Below are positions 25,429-34,810 of a stretch of DNA of 36,422 nt, piece after piece; position 1 is the stretch's first letter; every line of letters begins with the position of its first letter. Under the pieces are notes generated by a model, which saw only the letters and a program-made list of their open reading frames with translations, searched no databases and was not told where the DNA came from. The DNA is taken from NCBI GenBank assembly GCA_025451835.1, contig JANWJR010000017.1, forward strand, positions 1 through 36,422, given 5' to 3'. The translations under genes and the position numbers were made by a program. This DNA comes from Candidatus Acidiferrales bacterium. GTDB taxonomy: Bacteria; Acidobacteriota; Terriglobia; Acidiferrales; UBA7541.

Positions 25429-27402
25429 CTAGGTCGTGAGCAACTCATTCACCGCGCGAAATGCTTCATTGATCGCCACATCCGTGTACGCTGTTGCTCC
25501 GGAATCCGTGTTCGCAATGGTGATCCGCCCGAACTGCTTCCTTCCGATCACGTTCGGTCGCTCTGCCTCCGGCCACTCCGGATCGAAGAGCGGGTTGTAC
25601 TCGTAGCCGTATCCGTGAGGCCAGCGGTTGACGGTGATCGCTTCGATGTCGCGCGCGGGGTCGAAGCCGCCTTCGCCGAGAGTGCGCTGAAGCTGGTCGC
25701 GCACGTTGCGTTCGAATGTCTCGAACGTCGTCGCTAGGATTTCGTAGCGTCCGGCGATTTGCTGATCGCGCGCGCTTAAGCCGGGCTTGCAAGGCGTCCT
25801 GCTAAGGTGCAGGAGGATTGGTTCCTCGGGGTTTGGCGAGCTCGCGTAGCTTCCCATCTTCACCGGCCAATTCAGATTGACGCTGGTCCAATATGCTCCT
25901 GGTGCATAAATCCGTTGTACGGCCAGCTTTTGAAACGACGTCCAGTTCCGTATGCCGACGCTCGTATAAATCAGCGGAACCTTCACGAGATAGTGCAACG
26001 CTTGTTTCTGTTTGTCCGGCAAGTCAGGACACAAATACGGGATCACCATGTTCCAGCAGGCTAGGATGCAACCTCGGGCGCGGACCGTGAAGACCCGTTT
26101 GCCCGTGGCATATGCGACCTCGACCTCGCGAGAGGAAGACGGGCTGCCGGCATTTCGCGCCCGAACTACGGTACTGTTGAGCCGAATCCGAATGGGAGAA
26201 TCGTCGCGGTCAAGACGGCTGTAGTCTACTTGCGCGGTCACAACGTCCTCCGCGTTCGTCCCCGGGACCGCTTCTGGAATCAGATCGCGCACAAGCAACC
26301 GCGCGATCGACGCATTCCCATCCGGAAAATGGAAACGATAGGATCCACCGTTCGCGTAGCCGGCAGCGGTATAGCTCATCCGCGGCGCGGCGCCAGGCTC
26401 GAGTTTCATTCCCTGAAAACCGGGAAGGCCGAGCGCCCAGCAATCGAGGGCCGGTTCCGCATCAATTCCCACCCCCCATTCGCCATTCGTCCGGGTTTGA
26501 TAAACGAGAATCACATCGGGATGGACCTTCGCAACATTCAACAGAAAATCCTTGTAGCTCATTCGCGAAAGACGGTCTTTTTTTTGAGCGGATGTCAGCC
26601 CGGACATGTAGTCGATTTTGGCTTCCTCAATGCGCGCAACATCGCGTTGCACCTCCGCAGAAAGCGGAGTCTTGGCGAGAAATTTCGTCCAGGACATTGA
26701 TTCGCCGGAGTCTCCATCATCTAATTCCGTCTCGTCGCCACGCGAGCCGCCGGGAACCCCTGCGACCAGTCGATCAACACCAAAAGTTTCCTTGTCGAAG
26801 AAAATTCCTTCCTGCAATCCGAGCGCCCGATAGAGTTTGCGATTGTCGTATTTCCTTTCGAACGCATCCGGATCGATGCCGAGCATGCGAATCAGACCGT
26901 CCGCTTCTCGGCTGTACGGCGTGGGGCTATCGATGCCGAGAGTTCCGCCATTGAGAAGTTCCAGCCGCCCACCCAGATGAAACTCGTTGCGCTTGGCGTG
27001 CCCTCCGAAATCGTCGTGATTCTCGAGAATCAGGATGCGCGCCGATTTTCCAGCACGCTCGCGGAAGAAATGAGCCGCTGCAAGCCCGCTGATCCCGCCG
27101 CCCACAACGACCAAATCGTAGATTTCTCCGGTGTCGATGGGTGCGCCTGCTTTCTGCCAAAACGTTCCGTCACGCAGGCTATGGGCAATTTCGAACGAAC
27201 CCGGGTGGCTCCCGCGCATTCCCGTCAACACGGGAGGATCGTAGCCAGCGCGGTTTTGGGACTCCGGAATCTGCCCCAAGCTCGACATTCCGACGCTGGG
27301 AATCATGGCAGCCCCGATCAGTATCGCGGCACCATTCATGAAATCCCGCCGAGAGATGGGACGATCCATTCCGAGTTCGCTATCGCGCGCGCTAAAGCTC
27401 AT
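25429..27402 (-). CDS. Twin-arginine FAD-dependent oxidoreductase, spermidine dehydrogenase (SpdH)-like, paralog 2
   Basis: Tat motif ISRRDFMNGAAILIGAA; DLVVVGGGISGLAAAHFFR; NHDDFGGHAKRNEFHLGG; ITVNRWPHGYGYEYNPLFDPEWP. Homologous along its length to the downstream gene. ATG 27402 (MSFSARD) has an upstream SD (gaggacgagg). Confidence 0.78.
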   Translation of the reverse strand: MSFSARDSELGMDRPISRRDFMNGAAILIGAAMIPSVGMSSLGQIPESQNRAGYDPPVLTGMRGSHPGSFEIAHSLRDGTFWQKAGAPIDTGEIYDLVVVGGGISGLAAAHFFRERAGKSARILILENHDDFGGHAKRNEFHLGGRLELLNGGTLGIDSPTPYSREADGLIRMLGIDPDAFERKYDNRKLYRALGLQEGIFFDKETFGVDRLVAGVPGGSRGDETELDDGDSGESMSWTKFLAKTPLSAEVQRDVARIEEAKIDYMSGLTSAQKKDRLSRMSYKDFLLNVAKVHPDVILVYQTRTNGEWGVGIDAEPALDCWALGLPGFQGMKLEPGAAPRMSYTAAGYANGGSYRFHFPDGNASIARLLVRDLIPEAVPGTNAEDVVTAQVDYSRLDRDDSPIRIRLNSTVVRARNAGSPSSSREVEVAYATGKRVFTVRARGCILACWNMVIPYLCPDLPDKQKQALHYLVKVPLIYTSVGIRNWTSFQKLAVQRIYAPGAYWTSVNLNWPVKMGSYASSPNPEEPILLHLSRTPCKPGLSARDQQIAGRYEILATTFETFERNVRDQLQRTLGEGGFDPARDIEAITVNRWPHGYGYEYNPLFDPEWPEAERPNVIGRKQFGRITIANTDSGATAYTDVAINEAFRAVNELLTT

Positions 27403-27487
27403 CCTCGTCCTCTTGAGCGAACCCTGCAACCGCGTTCGACGGTTCCCGTCCACAATAAGGGTCGCGCAACCCTACTAGAAGTCCGCA

Positions 27488-27516
27488 AGGTTATAAAACG
27501 CCTATGAGACTGTCAA
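27488..27516 (-). promoter_or_regulatory. Candidate promoter for the tandem flavoprotein genes (TTGACA-N17-TAACCT on minus strand)
   Basis: tgtcaa at 27511-27516 (consensus -35 TTGACA on minus), 17-nt spacer, aggtta at 27488-27493 (weak -10 TAACCT); about 80 nt upstream of ATG 27402. Confidence 0.4.
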
Positions 27517-27665
27517 GCGGGAAACGAGGACCAGGAATGCGCAGGCCGGCTCGCGAAGCGCTGGCGCGGCTGCGGGGCCGTTCGCGGCAAGAACGTTTGC
27601 TAACTGCCCGAAGAGGAGAGTTGCGGCCGATCCTAGCAAGAACCGAAGCCGGAATCCTCAAGCTA

Positions 27666-29729
27666 TCAGTAATTCAAATTAAAATTCAGCAGGTGCCAGT
27701 GGAAGAGAAACCAGAAAAATCCCACACATCCGATAGCGAAGAGCGTGTTCCAAATCTTGTACCAGACCCACTGCCGGCCATCACCCCATGATTTCACGGC
27801 AGTGTAAATCGCGATTAGCGCACCGACGCCGCTCACGACACCAACAACTTGCAGCAAATGCAGCCAGAGGTCGCCCTGCTGGCCGAGGCCGCCCGGCTTG
27901 CCCAATCCGCTCGCCAGCAGGGCTAAGCCCACCACAAAAACAATATCCACGATACAAACCACGTGGGCCAGCGTGCGCACCCGCCGTGCTTGCGGGACAA
28001 GGGTAAGTTGCTGTCCGTAGTGTTTACGGAACATCGCTCCAATAGGCCACAACAGCAATGTCAGCACGATAATGCCAAGACTAAGTCCCAGGATGAAGTA
28101 ATTCACGCCCTTCTTGTCGAGCGGATTGTTCACCTTCTGAAAAATCATGAATGGATAATCGATGTATGCGATCCGGCGGCCGGTCGCGTCCTTTTCAAAC
28201 GCGATTTTCGATTGCCCATCGACGGCGCGGAACAGGAACGGGCCGATCTCGCGGAAGTGAATAGGTTGCCCGTTCAATCCTTTCAAATCATCACTGTAGA
28301 TGGTGTTGTCTTTCGTCTCGGCCGCAAACTTCGCTTCGCCCAGCATGCTCGTAGCCGCGAGGATGTTGGTTTCGAGTCGCCGGCTGGACATATACGCGCC
28401 CGCAACGGTGCGTGCATCTTTGGCGGCAGTCGATAGGGCCGGTGGGTCCGGAAGCTTGTAGGGAAAGTATCGGTCCATAAACTTATCGAACAGAACCGAG
28501 CGCGGGCTGCCTTCACCGCGTCCCAGGCTGTTGTAGGACACAAAAAGACCCACATTGGAATCCAGTATCAGGTGCAGGTCGCTGTGGAAATACTGCGTGT
28601 CGCCGCCATGCCCAATGATGCGGTGGCCATTGCGCGATTCTTCGTAAAACCCAAGCGCCATCGCGGGCATCGAGGAGGGCCAACCCCGCTGCCGCGCGTG
28701 CATCTCCTCGGCTGTTTCCGGCTTTAGAATCTGTGCGCCGTCGTATCGTCCGCCTTGCAGATGCGCGATCATGAGGTGGGTCATGTCCACGGCCGACGCG
28801 GATAGCGCCCCCGCAGGCGCCACTTCGACAAATTCAAAGGGCTTTGCGCCCTGCGAGGCCAGCATGTACCCGCTGGACATGAATGGCTTCAACGAATCGG
28901 GCAATGGCTGGCGAAACGTCGCGTGAGTCATCTCCAAGGGCTTGAAAATGTGTTCTTCCACGTATTGTTCGTACGGCTCTCCCGAAACGCGCTGCACGAT
29001 GTACCCGGCGATGTCGGTGGCATAGTTCGAATACGCGGGCACTTCTCCGGGCGCGAAAATGCGCGCCGGCATGTGCGAAGGGAGATATTCCCCTATCGGC
29101 TGCAAGTCCTTAGCCGAGCCCACGAACAAATCCTTGATGGTCTCCGAGAATCCGCTGCGATGAGTCATGATGTCGCGCAGAGTGATCGGTTCGCCAAACG
29201 CCGGCGGTATCTTGAAATCCAGATATTGATTCACGTCGGTGTCGAGATTCAGTTTTCCTTCCTCGACAAGCTGCATCACCGAAGTCCAGGTGAATAATTT
29301 TGAGATCGAGCCGGGCCTGAAAAGCGTCGTCTCGGGCGATATCGGCGTCTTCTTAGCCACGTCCGCGTAGCCGTAGCCCTTCGCGAACAGAAGGTTCCCA
29401 TCCTTCACAACAGCTACTACGGCGCCGGCAATGTCGTTGCGTTCAATTTGCGACGGCATCATGCCATCGAGAAAGGCTTCCAGGTCCGTCGCGGTCAGTT
29501 CGTGCGTGGATGGCGTCGACGGGCTAGCACTGCCCACCACCGGCACTGGCGCGGCGTTCTTGACCGCTGGTTTAGCGGACGATTTTGTCTCGGGTCCCTG
29601 CCCGACCACCGACCCCAAACCAAGAGCAGCCGGCTGGCTCCATGCAAGAATTGCCAGGAGGCAGCAAGCGAGCGCGAACATCGCGGTGCGCCTTACGAAC
29701 GGCGAAGCCTTGATGCCAAGTGTAACCAC
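27666..29729 (-). CDS. Beta-lactamase/S12-family serine hydrolase with C-terminal transmembrane segments
   Basis: SxxK in LFRPGSISKLFTWTSVMQLVEEGKLNLDTDVNQYL; YxN in PAYSNYATDIAGYIVQ; HGGD motif GHGGDTQYFHSDL; N-terminal signal and several C-terminal TM helices. Confidence 0.88.
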   Translation of the reverse strand: MVTLGIKASPFVRRTAMFALACCLLAILAWSQPAALGLGSVVGQGPETKSSAKPAVKNAAPVPVVGSASPSTPSTHELTATDLEAFLDGMMPSQIERNDIAGAVVAVVKDGNLLFAKGYGYADVAKKTPISPETTLFRPGSISKLFTWTSVMQLVEEGKLNLDTDVNQYLDFKIPPAFGEPITLRDIMTHRSGFSETIKDLFVGSAKDLQPIGEYLPSHMPARIFAPGEVPAYSNYATDIAGYIVQRVSGEPYEQYVEEHIFKPLEMTHATFRQPLPDSLKPFMSSGYMLASQGAKPFEFVEVAPAGALSASAVDMTHLMIAHLQGGRYDGAQILKPETAEEMHARQRGWPSSMPAMALGFYEESRNGHRIIGHGGDTQYFHSDLHLILDSNVGLFVSYNSLGRGEGSPRSVLFDKFMDRYFPYKLPDPPALSTAAKDARTVAGAYMSSRRLETNILAATSMLGEAKFAAETKDNTIYSDDLKGLNGQPIHFREIGPFLFRAVDGQSKIAFEKDATGRRIAYIDYPFMIFQKVNNPLDKKGVNYFILGLSLGIIVLTLLLWPIGAMFRKHYGQQLTLVPQARRVRTLAHVVCIVDIVFVVGLALLASGLGKPGGLGQQGDLWLHLLQVVGVVSGVGALIAIYTAVKSWGDGRQWVWYKIWNTLFAIGCVGFFWFLFHWHLLNFNLNY

Positions 29730-29792
29730 GTCTCACCTCCCTATCGCTCTATCTCTGTATCGCCACGCAGAGCGGTGGATTCCAACGGTCTT

Positions 29793-32700
29793 TCACTGCG
29801 CCTTGTAATAGTCCGGAAAGGGCGGAACTGTCGGCTTCGGCGAAGGATGCTCCTTCAGATCTTCGAGAAGCACCTGCACGGCTTTCTCGAGTTGCGGGTC
29901 CCGTCCTTCTCGCCATGCCTTTGGATCCATCTCAACTTCGATATCCGGCGCTACGCCTTCGTTCTCAATTCCCCAATGGCCTTCGGTGGTGAAGAACGCA
30001 AGACTCGGCGCGGTCACACTTCCCCCGTCGATAAGGGTTGGGTATCCGGTGATCCCGACTTCTCCTCCCCAGGTCCGTTCACCAATCAGCGGCCCAAGCC
30101 CAACGTGATGAAAAAACCAGGGAATCAGGTCGCCGCCGGAGCCGGCATACTGGTTGATGAGCATGGCCTTTGGCCCGAAAATTCCGACGCCCGGCTCGCT
30201 CATAACCTGACCATCGGGCGTGTACCAGTAATTCCAAAGCTTCCGCTGTAGATAGTTGATGATGTAATCGGCTGCCTGGCCGCCGCTATTGAAGCGGTCG
30301 TCGACGATCACGCCTTCCTTGCCGGACTGCGCAAAATAGTAGCGATTGAACGAAGTGAACCCGCCTGTCGCAGTGTCGGGCAGATACACATAGGCGAGCC
30401 GGCCAGCGCTTAATTCACCAGTTTTACGCACGTTCCCCGCAACCCAATCGCGATGCCGGAGCAGAATTTCGCTTGCGATTGGAACCACGACGATATCGCG
30501 CGAGCCTGAACCATCAGGATTCGGACCCACCTTCACGGTAATCTGTTTGTCAGCGGTATTCAGGAAGAAACTATAAATGTTGTCGCTCGACCGGAGATCG
30601 CGGCCGTTGACGGCAAGCAGATACTCGCCTGTTTTCACTTCGGCGCCCGGTTCCGTGAGTGGCGCCCGCAACCCGGGATTCCAGTTTTCGCCGCTATAGA
30701 CTTTGGCGAAACGGTAGCGGCCATCCTCTATGGTGTAATCCGCGCCTAGCAGTCCCACCGTAACCGGCGTGACCTTTGGAATATCGCCACCTTCGACGAA
30801 TGTGTGGCCCGTTGAGAGCTTTCCCAGCATTTCCTCGAAGAGGTAATTCAGATCCGCGCGTGACACGATTCCGGAAAGATAGGCGGCGTACTTCTCCTCC
30901 GCTGCCGCCAGATTCACACCGTCGTAATTTTTCGCATAGAAGAATTCGCGTTCGATGCGCCAGACTTCGTGATACATCTGCTTCCATTCGTCGCGCGGAT
31001 GCACGGACACTTCCATCGAATCCATGTCCAGAAGTCCTTCGCCCGGTTTCAGGGGTTGAGCGGTGGAAGCGATGCCCCATTTCTCGCCTTGCTGGAAAAG
31101 ATATTTCTCGCCGTTGAACGACAGGCGGAAATCATTGATTCCCGAAGCGATCGGCGCTGCTTTGCGATCCGCAAGTGTGAATTTGAGCAGAGTGACAGGA
31201 CCGCTTCCCCCCAGTCCTGCAGCTCCGGGAGCTCCCTGCTCGATGAACATTTCACCTTCTTTACCGGTTGCGAGTCCCGTGTAATTGGCCGGAGGAAGCG
31301 GCAGCGAAAGGGTGCGCTGGCCGATGCCCTCGAAATCAATTTGCACTCCGTTCGACCCGGCTTCAGCAGCTTTGCTTTTCTGCTCTTTGTCTTTCTCCTC
31401 GTCCCCGGCAGCCTCGGATTTTGCGGTTGCACTTGCCGACGCAACTTTTTCTTCATCGCTTTCCGGCTTCAGCGGAGAGGGCACGCCTTTTCGCAGCACG
31501 ATCAGATATACGCTGCGCGTAACGGTGCGGCCGTCGCTCGACATATCGAGCGGACTTTCGGTCGGCCCGGAATTGGTGCTGGCGGTGAAATACAGGTACT
31601 TGCCACCCTTGTCGAATGCCGCGTATTCCGCATCGCTCAATCCGTCAGTGATTTGAGTCGATTTTCGCGAATCGAGCGAATATACAAAGACAGCGCGCAT
31701 ATGATTCCCGAGAAGCTTCGTATACGTAATCCAGCGACTATCGGGCGACCAAGCTGGATTCATCGATTGCCCGAACGAGAAATAGGTATCCGTATCGATT
31801 TTTACCGGGGTTGGGTTGTTCAGATCAACGTACCAAACGTTTAGCCGCTTGTCGGTGTATGCGATCTTGCGGCTATCGGGCGACCATACGGGGTGGAAAA
31901 AAAATGATGGCGGATCGCCGAGTCCGATCACCCGCGCGCCACCTATGCCGTCCTGATTCTTAATGTGCAACGCGTATTCCCCGGAAGCGTCCGAAAAGTA
32001 AGCGATGGATTTGCCATCGGGCGACCAAGCGGGCGACCGATCGGCAACGCGGGGAGAATTCGTGATGTTGCGAACGCTGCCTTTTTCAGAAGGCACCGTG
32101 AGGATTTCGCCATGCGCTTCGAAAACCGCGCGCGCGCCGGTGGGAGAAAGACCTGCGTCTAAAACGTGGTCGGCCACTTTTTCGAAGTGCGTGCGGACTT
32201 CCGGAAAATCGCCCCGGATGCTTACGTGAACTTCGCGTTCGCTGCCACTCGCGAAGTCCAAAAGATGAAGAGATCCAAATTGTTCGTAAACGATGCCGCC
32301 CGGTCCAGCGGACGCGGACATGATATCCATGCCGTGATTTTCGAGAACTCGCAAGACTTTCTTGCTGGCCGTATCGTACGCGTAGAGCGTGATGGGCTCG
32401 GTACGCGCGGAAAGAAAGTAAATCTTATTGCCGACCCACATCGGATTGAAATCGCTCGAATTTTCGTGCGGCACTTTCACGACTTCCGAGTCCGCCAGAT
32501 TCGCAATCCAGACCTGCGGCGCCAAACCTCCGTGATAGTGAGCCCAAAAGGCGTGAATCAGCGGCTCGCCCACGAAAAATATTTCGCGCGGCAAGGGAGT
32601 ATAAGCGATGTGCGAGCCGTCCGCCGAGTACGAGCCCTGGTAGCCCATGGGCAGCGGAACTTCGCGCGCGGAGCCGCCATTCACGGAAATCGTGAAGAGC

Positions 32701-33110
32701 TGCTCGAAACGCGGCGTATAGCTTCGAATCGAGGAGCGGAAAAGAACATTGCTGCCGTCGGGAGTCCAGCCCTCGGCTGTGTCGGGACCAGGCCCGTACG
32801 TCAACTGGCGCGGCTCGCCGCCATCCGCGGGGATCACGTAGACGTTGAAATTGCCGCCATACTGCGCCGTGAATGCGATCCATTTCCCGTCCGGCGAGAA
32901 GTGCGGATTCGACTTCTGCCCCGGACCGGTAGTGAGTTGCAGCGCCGCGCCGCCATCCCGGCTGACGCTCCAGAGTTCGCCTCCGTACGCAAAAACTATA
33001 TGCGAGGTGTTCAGCGTCGGATCCTGCATCAGCAGCGGCTTGTCATTCTGGCCGAAAACCACCGTGCATGCGAACAGGACAACTGCCAGGATTCCAAATA
33101 TCTTTTTCAT
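29793..33110 (-). CDS. Tricorn protease-like S41 peptidase with N-terminal PD40 propeller, PDZ-like and S41 domains
   Basis: Signal MKKIFGILAVVLFACTVVFGQ; multiple WSPDGKSIAYFSD-type repeats; GKLSTGHTFVEGGD (His); GEYLLAVNGRDLR (PDZ); DDRFNSGGQAADYIINYLQRKLWNYW; INQYAGSGGDLIPWFFHH (Ser). The tracked ORF starts at 33188; ATG 33110 preferred. Confidence 0.9.
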   Translation of the reverse strand: MKKIFGILAVVLFACTVVFGQNDKPLLMQDPTLNTSHIVFAYGGELWSVSRDGGAALQLTTGPGQKSNPHFSPDGKWIAFTAQYGGNFNVYVIPADGGEPRQLTYGPGPDTAEGWTPDGSNVLFRSSIRSYTPRFEQLFTISVNGGSAREVPLPMGYQGSYSADGSHIAYTPLPREIFFVGEPLIHAFWAHYHGGLAPQVWIANLADSEVVKVPHENSSDFNPMWVGNKIYFLSARTEPITLYAYDTASKKVLRVLENHGMDIMSASAGPGGIVYEQFGSLHLLDFASGSEREVHVSIRGDFPEVRTHFEKVADHVLDAGLSPTGARAVFEAHGEILTVPSEKGSVRNITNSPRVADRSPAWSPDGKSIAYFSDASGEYALHIKNQDGIGGARVIGLGDPPSFFFHPVWSPDSRKIAYTDKRLNVWYVDLNNPTPVKIDTDTYFSFGQSMNPAWSPDSRWITYTKLLGNHMRAVFVYSLDSRKSTQITDGLSDAEYAAFDKGGKYLYFTASTNSGPTESPLDMSSDGRTVTRSVYLIVLRKGVPSPLKPESDEEKVASASATAKSEAAGDEEKDKEQKSKAAEAGSNGVQIDFEGIGQRTLSLPLPPANYTGLATGKEGEMFIEQGAPGAAGLGGSGPVTLLKFTLADRKAAPIASGINDFRLSFNGEKYLFQQGEKWGIASTAQPLKPGEGLLDMDSMEVSVHPRDEWKQMYHEVWRIEREFFYAKNYDGVNLAAAEEKYAAYLSGIVSRADLNYLFEEMLGKLSTGHTFVEGGDIPKVTPVTVGLLGADYTIEDGRYRFAKVYSGENWNPGLRAPLTEPGAEVKTGEYLLAVNGRDLRSSDNIYSFFLNTADKQITVKVGPNPDGSGSRDIVVVPIASEILLRHRDWVAGNVRKTGELSAGRLAYVYLPDTATGGFTSFNRYYFAQSGKEGVIVDDRFNSGGQAADYIINYLQRKLWNYWYTPDGQVMSEPGVGIFGPKAMLINQYAGSGGDLIPWFFHHVGLGPLIGERTWGGEVGITGYPTLIDGGSVTAPSLAFFTTEGHWGIENEGVAPDIEVEMDPKAWREGRDPQLEKAVQVLLEDLKEHPSPKPTVPPFPDYYKAQ

Positions 33111-33216
33111 TTCGTCCTCGGGATTTCTTATTATCGATTGCCAGTTCGTGCAAAATCGAGGCCGGCTGCGGCGCACTTTGTGACACAATTATCGCGATAG
33201 AGCCAGCCACAGCATG

Positions 33217-34731
33217 TTACTTTGTGGACGCTGGTGCGGAGCGCTTGAACTCAATGCCATCCACAGTGAACCGATCCACGTTTCCATCGCCGTCGAGGCA
33301 AAACGTAAGCCGGGTTTTATCGCCAAAATTCACAACAAACGTGTCGTATTGAAAATGGTCGAGATCCGTGTTAATCGAATGGAAGTGGAGCATAAGTTTC
33401 CCGTCCTGCAGAGCGATCTGAGCATCGCCGTACGCCGGGCTTCGGTACGTTCCGGCGTACGCGGATAGGTCGCGAGACGGATGCGTCCCCGGCGCGCGCT
33501 TCGCCTGCCACGCTTCGCCGGCTTTTTCTTCGGCGGTTAAAGCCGCATCAATTTTCTTGAAACGTGCGCTCCATCCGGCGTCCGGTAGGTGCAGCAACTG
33601 GTCTGCAATTTCATTGCTCAGGACCTGCCTGTACAAGCTGGTCATATTGATAACAACAAAGTATCCGGTGTGAATCTCTGGAATCAGAACCACCATGGTA
33701 GCAAACCCGTCGATATCGCCGGCGTGAAGGATGAGTTGGTGGCCGCGATAATCCTGCACGAACCAGCCGAGTCCGTAGTTCAGTTGCATCGAATCGGGAA
33801 AAAATATTTGGGGAATCTCGCCGTCTGGGGGAATCACCATCTGCGGGATATGCATCTCATGCATGTTTTTTCCCGAGATCAGCCGCTTGCCATCGTAGGT
33901 GCCATCGCCCAGTTGGAACGTGATCCACTTGGCCATGTCCCGCGCGTTGGAATTGATGGAACCGGCCGGCCCGGCGTTGTCGATGTTGTGCCACGGGACA
34001 GCCTTCACCGAACCGTCGGGATTCTGCTCGTGCGGTGCGGCGTAGTCGGATGATTTTTGCGCTGTGGTAGCGCTAGTATCTGATTCGGTCATGCCGAGTG
34101 GCTGAAAAATCCGCGACTGAACAAAATCATCCCACGTGCTGTGCGTTACTTGCCCCACTGCGTACCCGGCGGCAACATACATCACGTTTTGGTATTGAAA
34201 CTTGGCGCGAAATCCGGCGGTTGGTTTGACGTATGCAACGTGCCGAATCAATTCTTCGCGCGATGCCTGCGGATAGACGTACCAAAGCAGATCGGTTCCC
34301 GGCACGCCGGTACGATGGGTCAGCAGGTCGCGAATTGTGACGTTTTCATCGGCCAACGGATCGTAAAGATGAAAGAACGGAATATAGTCGTCCACCTTTC
34401 CATCCCACTGCATCTTCCCTTCGTCCACAAGCATGGCGATAGCTGCGGAAGTGAACGCCTTCGTGCACGAACCAATATCGAAAAGCGTGTCCGGGGTGAC
34501 CGGCTGGTTGGTGCGGATGTCGCGAACCCCAAAGCCCTTTGCGTAGACCACGGAGCCATCGCGCACAATTGCCACCGACGCGCCCGGCACCTTCCAGTCC
34601 TTCATCGACGAATTGATGTACTGGTCGAGCGCGGACCAGTCGGATTTTTCCTGCGCGACGCAAACGGTTGCAGACACGATTATCGCAGCCAGCAGCAGCA
34701 CTACCTGAATGAGACGCGCCCAATTCTTCAT
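33217..34731 (-). CDS. Secreted beta-lactamase/S12-family serine hydrolase
   Basis: Signal MKNWARLIQVVLLLAAIIVSATVCVAQ from ATG 34731; SxxK in LFDIGSCTKAFTSAAIAMLVDEGKMQWDGKVDDYIPFF; YxN in FQYQNVMYVAAGYAVG; HAGD motif LILHAGDIDGF; C-terminal DUF3471-like tail. The tracked ORF reads upstream to 35202, inside the neighbouring gene. Confidence 0.88.
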   Translation of the reverse strand: MKNWARLIQVVLLLAAIIVSATVCVAQEKSDWSALDQYINSSMKDWKVPGASVAIVRDGSVVYAKGFGVRDIRTNQPVTPDTLFDIGSCTKAFTSAAIAMLVDEGKMQWDGKVDDYIPFFHLYDPLADENVTIRDLLTHRTGVPGTDLLWYVYPQASREELIRHVAYVKPTAGFRAKFQYQNVMYVAAGYAVGQVTHSTWDDFVQSRIFQPLGMTESDTSATTAQKSSDYAAPHEQNPDGSVKAVPWHNIDNAGPAGSINSNARDMAKWITFQLGDGTYDGKRLISGKNMHEMHIPQMVIPPDGEIPQIFFPDSMQLNYGLGWFVQDYRGHQLILHAGDIDGFATMVVLIPEIHTGYFVVINMTSLYRQVLSNEIADQLLHLPDAGWSARFKKIDAALTAEEKAGEAWQAKRAPGTHPSRDLSAYAGTYRSPAYGDAQIALQDGKLMLHFHSINTDLDHFQYDTFVVNFGDKTRLTFCLDGDGNVDRFTVDGIEFKRSAPASTK

Positions 34732-34810
34732 GACTGCTCCAATCCTCACAATATTTCGTTTCAACGGCAATTTCGCGGCCTCAATGCAGCGTCGCAATAA
34801 GGTTTCAAGC

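Noticed and set aside
32166-33200. 344-aa plus-strand ORF opposite the tricorn-like gene
   Set aside because: Fully antisense to a strongly supported PD40/S41 gene; Arg-rich shadow composition typical of high-GC antisense frames.
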